Shown piece by piece: positions 30,118 to 33,850 of a DNA stretch of 33,850 nt; position 1 is the first letter of the stretch, and each line of letters begins with the position of its first letter. The notes under the pieces were generated by a model, which saw only the letters and a program-made list of their open reading frames with translations, did not search any database and was not told the origin of the DNA. Both the position numbers and the translations under genes were made by a program. Source of the stretch: a virus; the IMG/VR virus record IMGVR_UViG_3300045538_000084, positions 1 through 33,850 of that record; one strand, 5' to 3'.

Positions 30118-30272
30118 TTCTTGCGAACAGGCATCTTGGCGTATGCCTTCTTGGGAGTTTTCTCAATCATCTCTTTTGCAACAGACATCGGCACCCCGGT
30201 CTTTTTAGCCATCTTCTTGCTGCCAGCGGCTGCGTACATCAGCCGTTGCTGCGCTTTTGACGTGATAGGCAT
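30114..30272 (-). CDS. Small basic phage protein (SKAQQRLMYAAA type)
   Basis: 52 residues from ATG 30270-30272 with GAGG six bases upstream. MPITSKAQQRLMYAAAGSKK, then MSVAKEMIEKTPKKAYAKMP follows the pattern of a widespread small phage protein with a MPxxSKAQQRxMYAAA start. Two in-frame upstream ATGs would overlap the previous gene and have no ribosome site. Function unknown; it is usually encoded near the head or packaging genes. Confidence 0.72.
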   Translation of the reverse strand: MPITSKAQQRLMYAAAGSKKMAKKTGVPMSVAKEMIEKTPKKAYAKMPVRKK

Positions 30273-30273
30273 G

Positions 30274-30927
30274 TCAATCCTCGACATAATGAGATAAGTG
30301 GCCGATTCTGCCCCGTACACCTATCATATCAACTTCGTGCAAATGTTGTCTAGGCAGAAACTTGTAAAAGCCATGCTCAAGGTCAAACACCCCGCCAGAC
30401 TCCCACTTGTGCCAGTGATACTCCTGGATTTCAGACAACGTGTCTCTGACAATCGGAATCAACTCACGCGAAAACGAGTAGAGCCTAGTCATCAACATAC
30501 CAGTCGTGCCGCACTGCTCTGTACTAAACCCGGTAGGTAACGCTCGCTTGAATGTAGCCAGCTTGTGATTGTCAGGTCGGAAGTTATCTGTAAGTTCATA
30601 CCTTCCAGAAAGTTTGAAGATCCGGTCGTGATTAATCGGCTGGCGTAATAACTCACGCGTCGTATAAACCTCGATAGCAGACTTAACAAACCCTAATTCT
30701 TGACGTGCGCTATACACTCGCTTGACATACGGGTCATCCCAGAAAGTAAACAGTTTGGCTCTAACCGGGATATGCCCCACAAACTCGCTAGAAAGACCGT
30801 TACGCGACGATTCTGCGATCCAGATATCAGCTAATGGGTAGCGCCTCCAAATCGATTCTAGGCCGTTTAAAGTCTCCGCAAGCCTCATCGGGTCGTTGTT
30901 GATAGCAGAGTTAATGAGAAAGATCAC
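30274..30927 (-). CDS. Glycosyltransferase-like (WavE-like) protein
   Basis: 217 residues, starting at GTG 30925-30927 with AAGGAGG four bases upstream and GTGA overlap to the preceding gene. IFLINSAINNDPMRLAETLN, YPLADIWIAESSRNGL, ELGFVKSAIEVYTTREL, then RIFKLSGRYELTDNF form a pattern seen in WavE-type sugar transferases and their phage relatives, where KxSGRYxL marks the donor site. No clear D-x-D is seen. With the next gene it makes a pair of sugar-modifying functions at the head of the late block. Confidence 0.65.
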   Translation of the reverse strand: MIFLINSAINNDPMRLAETLNGLESIWRRYPLADIWIAESSRNGLSSEFVGHIPVRAKLFTFWDDPYVKRVYSARQELGFVKSAIEVYTTRELLRQPINHDRIFKLSGRYELTDNFRPDNHKLATFKRALPTGFSTEQCGTTGMLMTRLYSFSRELIPIVRDTLSEIQEYHWHKWESGGVFDLEHGFYKFLPRQHLHEVDMIGVRGRIGHLSHYVED

Positions 30928-31526
30928 CAGACCCTCCTTGTGCTGTTCCAGGCTTGAGTGGCGAATACGTGACCTTTGCCTGAGTACGGCAGGCCAGCAA
31001 AGTGGTTCGGCAAGAAATAGTGACTCGGGTAGATCGTGATATCTCGGTACTGGTGTTCATGTACCGCTCTTGTGATTCTGCCTGGCCCTGACCACTGCCA
31101 CGGTGGAGCATCAGGCGTCTCTGATTTCATGTCGGCAATGATCTGACCGATAAGAGGATGTTCTGGCACAGCCCCGACGATACCGTTTGCAATCAACCCA
31201 GGTCGTAAAAGTTCTGACTCCCAACAAGCGAATATGTCAGGTTCCAGCAGCCAGTCTTCTAGGCTTCTAAGACACTCGCTGTCAGCGTCCAGTGCGATAC
31301 CACCGTACTTGTACAAGATTTCCCAGCGCATGCAGTCTGCTACTCCACACAGTTCTTTGGAGTAGTAACGCATAGCGTTAGCAAGGTGCCACGAGTTTTT
31401 GAGAGATTCGTTGCCCCAGACTGTTACTTGATAGTCCGGGTTGAGAAGCCTCCAGGTGTTGATCTCTTTGTCTGGGCGCTTAGATTCATCGCCAACCCAA
31501 ACGAAATGTAGATGTTTGGGGATCAT
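30924..31526 (-). CDS. Glycosyltransferase with DXD (Gly_transf_sug/Och1-like)
   Basis: 200 residues from ATG 31524-31526. MIPKHLHFVWVGDESKRP, NTWRLLNPDYQVTVWGNES, then CGVADCMRWEILYKYGGIAL and DADSECLRSLEDWL form the complete signature of the glycosyltransferase family with a sugar-binding D-x-D (ALDADSE). It is the first gene past the terminator at 31527-31551, whose hairpin supplies its ribosome site (GGGGTG). The target is unknown; phage enzymes of this type may alter host surface glycans or virion proteins. Confidence 0.85.
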   Translation of the reverse strand: MIPKHLHFVWVGDESKRPDKEINTWRLLNPDYQVTVWGNESLKNSWHLANAMRYYSKELCGVADCMRWEILYKYGGIALDADSECLRSLEDWLLEPDIFACWESELLRPGLIANGIVGAVPEHPLIGQIIADMKSETPDAPPWQWSGPGRITRAVHEHQYRDITIYPSHYFLPNHFAGLPYSGKGHVFATQAWNSTRRVW

Positions 31527-31551
31527 AAAAAAACACCCCTGAAGAGGGGTG
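31527..31551 (-). terminator. Factor-independent terminator directly before the first late gene
   Basis: On the minus strand CACCCCT pairs with AGGGGTG (7 bp, loop CTTC) and is followed by seven T residues, then the ATG of the glycosyltransferase gene. The 3' arm doubles as that gene's Shine-Dalgarno sequence. It ends the small-gene operon at 31573-33850, or acts as an attenuator for late expression. There is no T-run on the plus strand. Confidence 0.85.
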
Positions 31552-31572
31552 AAAACCACAAGGAGACGGGAA

Positions 31573-31812
31573 TCATTGTAGCGACATCCAGTAGATCTGT
31601 CTACCCTTTTTAATCGGGGCGACCTTGCCTTCTGACTGAAGTTTTTTTAGCGTGTTTCTGATGTGATCTTGTGTGACCATGTATCGGTCTGCAAAGTCTT
31701 TGGTGGTCATCCGTGTCTTTCTGTTTTGCAGCCACCATGTCAGCTTTTCTTCAACGACCATTGTTCGTTTTGCCTCCGGTGAGTTTGTTCGAGTTCTGTA
31801 TTGGTTTTGCAT
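31573..31812 (-). CDS. Winged-helix DNA-binding regulator
   Basis: 79 residues from ATG 31810-31812 (MQNQYRTRTNSPEAKRTM); an in-frame GTG at 31881 would extend it by 23 residues. The domain runs EEKLTWWLQNRKTRMTTKDF, ADRYMVTQDHIRNTLKKLQ, then a basic wing (SEGKVAPIKKGRQIYW). It overlaps the zinc-finger gene upstream by 73 nt. It is the last gene before the terminator, which fits a regulator of the late switch, but the target is unknown. Confidence 0.72.
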   Translation of the reverse strand: MQNQYRTRTNSPEAKRTMVVEEKLTWWLQNRKTRMTTKDFADRYMVTQDHIRNTLKKLQSEGKVAPIKKGRQIYWMSLQ

Positions 31813-31895
31813 CGTCGCATGCTTGCTGGCCCTGAGAAGTGTTTCTCGAATGCTTTTTGATTGGCAAAAAGTCTCAAACACTTAGGGCATTCCAT
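31740..31895 (-). CDS. C2H2-like zinc-finger protein
   Basis: 51 residues from ATG 31893-31895 with GGTGGTGA three bases upstream. A zinc finger is clear: MECPKCLRLFANQKAFEKHF with C3-x2-C6, H19, then ASMRRCKTNTELEQ with a last Cys. Short C2HC-type proteins of this design occur in many phages, usually followed by a KTPEEL-like helix as here. It overlaps the winged-helix gene by 73 nt and in the other frame. Confidence 0.68.
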   Translation of the reverse strand: MECPKCLRLFANQKAFEKHFSGPASMRRCKTNTELEQTHRRQNEQWSLKKS

Positions 31896-31897
31896 AG

Positions 31898-31960
31898 TCA
31901 CCACCAGAATCGACAGATTAGGTACGCCAGCACACAACAGACTATCTCAAGCTCTGTCAT
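31898..31960 (-). CDS. Possible 20-residue hydrophobic micropeptide
   Basis: ATG 31958-31960 to TGA 31898-31900. After MTELE comes a short, strongly hydrophobic segment (IVCCVLAYLICRFWW). The start overlaps the end of the preceding gene and the stop is two bases from the next ATG. The ribosome site is poor (AAGAAA), so it may be only a linking reading frame. It is listed because of its fit in the gene chain. Confidence 0.25.
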   Translation of the reverse strand: MTELEIVCCVLAYLICRFWW

Positions 31961-32120
31961 TTTCTTGCTGGATCTGTATCTGATGATACAAAGAACGCGA
32001 GTCTGCAATCAACTCAATACAGACCTCTCTGGCTTCATCGTACTTGTGGTGAATCAACAAGTCGTAAACCTGACTGGTTTTCTTCTTGATGGCTAGACAG
32101 CCTTCTGCGTAATCGAGCAT
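31947..32120 (-). CDS. Small helical protein of unknown function
   Basis: 57 residues from ATG 32118-32120; GGGAGG lies four bases upstream, which favours it over the in-frame GTG at 32132. The sequence is two helices, MLDYAEGCLAIKKKTSQVYD and EAREVCIELIADSRSLYHQI. I do not recognise a family. It overlaps the next gene by 28 nt. The tightly packed position suggests an early accessory role. Confidence 0.55.
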   Translation of the reverse strand: MLDYAEGCLAIKKKTSQVYDLLIHHKYDEAREVCIELIADSRSLYHQIQIQQENDRA

Positions 32121-32458
32121 GAATCCTCCCACAAAAGTTTGTTGATACGAAAAGACCTTCTTTGGCTGGATGAGAAACCAGCTACAGCATTCTCGGTTCT
32201 ATCGTCCATCAGCTTGATGAGTTTAGCCCTGAAAAACTTAGCATCAACATCAAGCCAGTGTAAATAGCTTTCGACAGCATCAGTCCACAAAAATCTGTGT
32301 GCTGTACGTGCTTCATCTGTCAGTTTGGTTTCTCTACCCACTTTGATCGGTGTGTGGCAAGCGTCATACACAGCGATACGGATGACAGCACCGAGAAGTT
32401 GCTGTTCGGGAATGAAGTGATCTGATGTTTCAGTCTGAAAAAAGTGGTTCGGCGTCAT
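32093..32458 (-). CDS. Conserved-looking phage protein of unknown function
   Basis: 121 residues from ATG 32456-32458 (MTPNHFFQTETSDHFIPEQQ). The centre, QLLGAVIRIAVYDACHTPIK, then AHRFLWTDAVESYLHWLDVD and FFRAKLIKLMDDRTEN, resembles small phage proteins with an AVIxxAxxDA helix followed by an AxxWLxSD/FxxxL region that are widespread in Proteobacteria phages and have no known activity. The basic C-terminus (SSQRRSFRINKLLWE) could contact nucleic acid. It overlaps its neighbours by 28 and 29 nt. Confidence 0.6.
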   Translation of the reverse strand: MTPNHFFQTETSDHFIPEQQLLGAVIRIAVYDACHTPIKVGRETKLTDEARTAHRFLWTDAVESYLHWLDVDAKFFRAKLIKLMDDRTENAVAGFSSSQRRSFRINKLLWEDSCSITQKAV

Positions 32459-33140
32459 TCGGGATCGTCTTCCATCGTTCGTCAAAATACGTATACCCAG
32501 AGTTCTCGTAATGCTTACGCCAGGCTACAGGCTTGCGATTTAACGGTTCGGTGTAGTTCGGCTGCCCACCAGAGTACGTCTTTACCCAGGGTTTTTCTGC
32601 TTGCTCTATTGCAGCGCGGAGAGCGACCACTGCTTCTGCACGTTTGTTCAATGCGTGGCCCAACGCCGGACTCCATAATTCCAAAGCCTCCAGCGCCAAC
32701 TTCATTGCGTCAATGCTCATCGCTTCCCCCAATGCTTGCTTGGTGTACCAATCACGCAAAGCCATCGCATCGGCCAGTGCGTTGTGGGGATTGCTGGAAA
32801 CCGTATCGACGCGCAACACCTCCATTGTCAAAGGTGGCGTGTTTATCCGCGTCCCCGGCCCAGTTATTAACACCATGCAAAACCACATCACATCTTCCGG
32901 CCAATCAGCAACGACGTGAACTTCGTCAAACTGACTTAGGAATAGCTCCAGTTGGTCTTGAAGTGATTGATAAACAATCCACGGTTTTTCCAACTTCGGC
33001 ATTACGTTTTGAGCAACCCACGGATCTGGGTTGTCGCATCCAAGCACCTCATAAAAAGTGCGACCATCCTCGGCAACCAGCGCCAGCGAAATCAACTCAC
33101 CGCCGTAACCGTTCCATTCACCATCAATAAAAAGGTTCAT
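32430..33140 (-). CDS. DEDDh 3'-5' exonuclease fused to a C-terminal accessory module
   Basis: 236 residues. The N-terminal 135 residues are an RNase T/DnaQ-like nuclease of the Rv2179c/DUF5051 type: LFIDGEWNGYGGELISLALV with D6 and E8, VVADWPEDVMWF with D79, and SNPHNALADAMALRDWY with H119 and D124. From about residue 140 there is a second module (AMKLALEALELWSPALGHAL, AEAVVALRAAIEQAEKPW) common at the end of short phage proteins. It probably degrades RNA or single-strand DNA. The start is coupled by ATGA to a 17-residue reading frame. Confidence 0.82.
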   Translation of the reverse strand: MNLFIDGEWNGYGGELISLALVAEDGRTFYEVLGCDNPDPWVAQNVMPKLEKPWIVYQSLQDQLELFLSQFDEVHVVADWPEDVMWFCMVLITGPGTRINTPPLTMEVLRVDTVSSNPHNALADAMALRDWYTKQALGEAMSIDAMKLALEALELWSPALGHALNKRAEAVVALRAAIEQAEKPWVKTYSGGQPNYTEPLNRKPVAWRKHYENSGYTYFDERWKTIPNDAEPLFSD

Positions 33141-33190
33141 CTCTGCTCCCCCAATGCTTGCTTAGCGGTGGTTATCGCTGCGTCAAACAT
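33137..33190 (-). CDS. 17-residue leader or remnant reading frame
   Basis: ATG 33188-33190 to TGA 33137-33139 encodes MFDAAITTAKQALGEQR. A GGGG ribosome-like site lies upstream and the stop overlaps the exonuclease start in ATGA, so it could couple translation. Part of it (the KQALGE codons) repeats within the exonuclease gene at about 32725-32745, which suggests a remnant of a duplicated module. Confidence 0.3.
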   Translation of the reverse strand: MFDAAITTAKQALGEQR

Positions 33191-33414
33191 TTCTTTCCCC
33201 TCGCCCTAATTGCTTCAGCGCACTCAACCGCTACACCCAGGACAACATTTGAGGGCTTGTTAGCGATCTCATCGCACACCTGAGCACACGCCTCACGCTC
33301 GGCAGCGGCGACAAAATTGGCAAACCTTTCTAGTCCAACGTCGTTCATCTCGACAGTTTGCCCAGACCAGTTGCCGCATTCTTTCGCCAACTTGATGATG
33401 TCTTCTCGTGTCAT
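33172..33414 (-). CDS. Short conserved early phage protein
   Basis: 80 residues, starting MTREDIIKLAKECGNW. The block LERFANFVAAAEREACAQVC, then DEIANKPSNVVLGVAVECAE and AIRARGKK is the familiar end segment of many small early phage proteins in Proteobacteria phages. The family has no known activity. It is coupled to the upstream gene by ATGA (33411-33414). Confidence 0.7.
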   Translation of the reverse strand: MTREDIIKLAKECGNWSGQTVEMNDVGLERFANFVAAAEREACAQVCDEIANKPSNVVLGVAVECAEAIRARGKKCLTQR

Positions 33415-33584
33415 TTCGCCCTCTGTATGTCGTAATAGCTTTTTGCTTGCAGGATCTTTGAGTAGTCGATGCCGTTCTTTTTCAGCTCCTTTTCTATGTC
33501 TGAACTGAGTTCTGTTTGCAGATATCGATGCAATACATCGAAAGTGTGATACGCAAGAATGATGTGCTCTTTATGCCAGTCCAT
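33411..33584 (-). CDS. Small helical phage protein
   Basis: 57 residues from ATG 33582-33584 (MDWHKEHIILAYHTFDVLHR) with GGAG six bases upstream; two earlier in-frame starts lack a ribosome site. The rest is helical and charged (YLQTELSSDIEKELKKNG, YSKILQAKSYYDIQRAK). No family is recognised. It overlaps the next gene by 14 nt and the following one in ATGA. Confidence 0.55.
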   Translation of the reverse strand: MDWHKEHIILAYHTFDVLHRYLQTELSSDIEKELKKNGIDYSKILQAKSYYDIQRAK

Positions 33585-33768
33585 TGTCATCTCCTGTGTT
33601 ATTCCATCTTGCTCTATCTCGATCTGCTTGTGTACTAGGGAAAACCCGCATCTTTTCTGATCCGCATTCAAGACACACCCAAACTTCTATCGCTGTATCT
33701 GGGTATTGATCGATGACAGCAGGGGTGACAGGCCACTGGTGAGCGTTATCCATACATCGGCAGGTCAT
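33571..33768 (-). CDS. Small cysteine-containing phage protein
   Basis: 65 residues; AAGGA lies seven bases before ATG 33768, which overlaps the preceding stop in ATGA. MTCRCMDNAHQWPVTPAVID has C3 and C5, and VWVCLECGSEKMRVF supplies C32-x2-C35, so one zinc site is likely. It ends in a polar tail (ARWNNTGDDNG). A zinc-ribbon early protein of unknown role. Confidence 0.6.
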   Translation of the reverse strand: MTCRCMDNAHQWPVTPAVIDQYPDTAIEVWVCLECGSEKMRVFPSTQADRDRARWNNTGDDNGLA

Positions 33769-33850
33769 AGCTTTTTCCTTTCTAGCATCGCTTTTAGATT
33801 GGCAAGAGCTATCTTGCCTTTGTCTGTTGGCTCGTGTTTCTGGCGAAGCG
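33765..33850 (-). CDS. 3' end of an unidentified gene, cut by window
   Basis: The minus frame enters at the window edge and stops at TGA 33765-33767. The visible residues (LRQKHEPTDKGKIALANLKA, MLERKKL) form a charged helix. The stop overlaps the next ATG (ATGA), so the gene belongs to the same operon. The rest lies outside. Confidence 0.5.
   Translation of the reverse strand, partial: LRQKHEPTDKGKIALANLKAMLERKKL

Noticed and set aside
32444-33130. 228-codon plus-strand frame opposite the DEDDh exonuclease
   Set aside because: The minus frame has all catalytic motifs; the plus frame is Pro/Ser/Arg-rich without motifs.
1-33850. CRISPR array, tRNA, rRNA, IS element, integrase and attachment site
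   Set aside because: None was found by reading. The only short regular repeat (1-56) lacks spacers and lies in a coding sequence.

Overview
The window is part of a tailed double-stranded DNA bacteriophage genome, almost certainly a short-tailed (podovirus-like) phage of a Gram-negative bacterium. The evidence is a contiguous packaging and virion block: small and large terminase, portal, scaffold, a major capsid protein of the SU10/DUF5309 type, an SU10-type adaptor, a P22 gp10-like tail hub, several probable internal virion proteins, a tail fibre with an S74 auto-chaperone and a GH108 lysin. No sheath, tape-measure or tail-tube genes are present. The host is not shown directly. The mix of NinB, DUF1364, YdaS/Cro-type and HTH replication genes resembles phages of Proteobacteria, perhaps freshwater Burkholderiales, but that is inference. 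No integrase, tRNA, CRISPR array or insertion sequence was seen. Both ends of the window cut through genes.

Layout. (1) 1-2978, minus strand: a leftward early operon, in transcription order Cro/YdaS-like regulator, PD-(D/E)XK-like nuclease, NinB, a small zinc-ribbon protein, DUF1364, ThyX, HNH endonuclease and a truncated replication initiator that contains iteron-like 17-bp repeats. (2) 2979-3128: a divergent control region with direct repeats that are probable operators. (3) 3129-5651, plus strand: a compact early operon with an acidic protein, a 39-residue membrane peptide, an ERF annealing protein, a winged-helix protein, a YqaJ exonuclease, a small conserved protein and DUF3310. (4) 31526 down to 5599, minus strand: the long late block. 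It starts with two glycosyltransferase-like genes, very small basic genes, DUF6321, an ADP-ribosyltransferase-like protein and a 2OG-Fe(II) oxygenase. Packaging, capsid, connector, internal virion proteins and the tail fibre follow, and a lysis cassette closes it. (5) 31573-33850, minus strand: small accessory/early genes (zinc finger, winged helix, DEDDh exonuclease, short conserved phage proteins), separated from the late block by a strong factor-independent terminator.

How it fits together. ERF and YqaJ form a single-strand-annealing recombination pair, with NinB as a likely mediator on the divergent operon. ThyX supplies dTMP. Replication probably starts within the initiator gene. Late genes are tightly coupled by ATGA/GTGA overlaps. 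Freestanding HNH genes lie at two late junctions (after the tail fibre and after the capsid gene) and in the left arm. The most unusual items are the terminator/attenuator that embeds the Shine-Dalgarno sequence of the first late gene, the hairpin over the start of the post-capsid HNH gene, the ADP-ribosyltransferase-like gene next to the terminase, the iteron repeats whose period ignores the reading frame, and several tiny membrane or overlapping genes that ordinary gene callers would miss.
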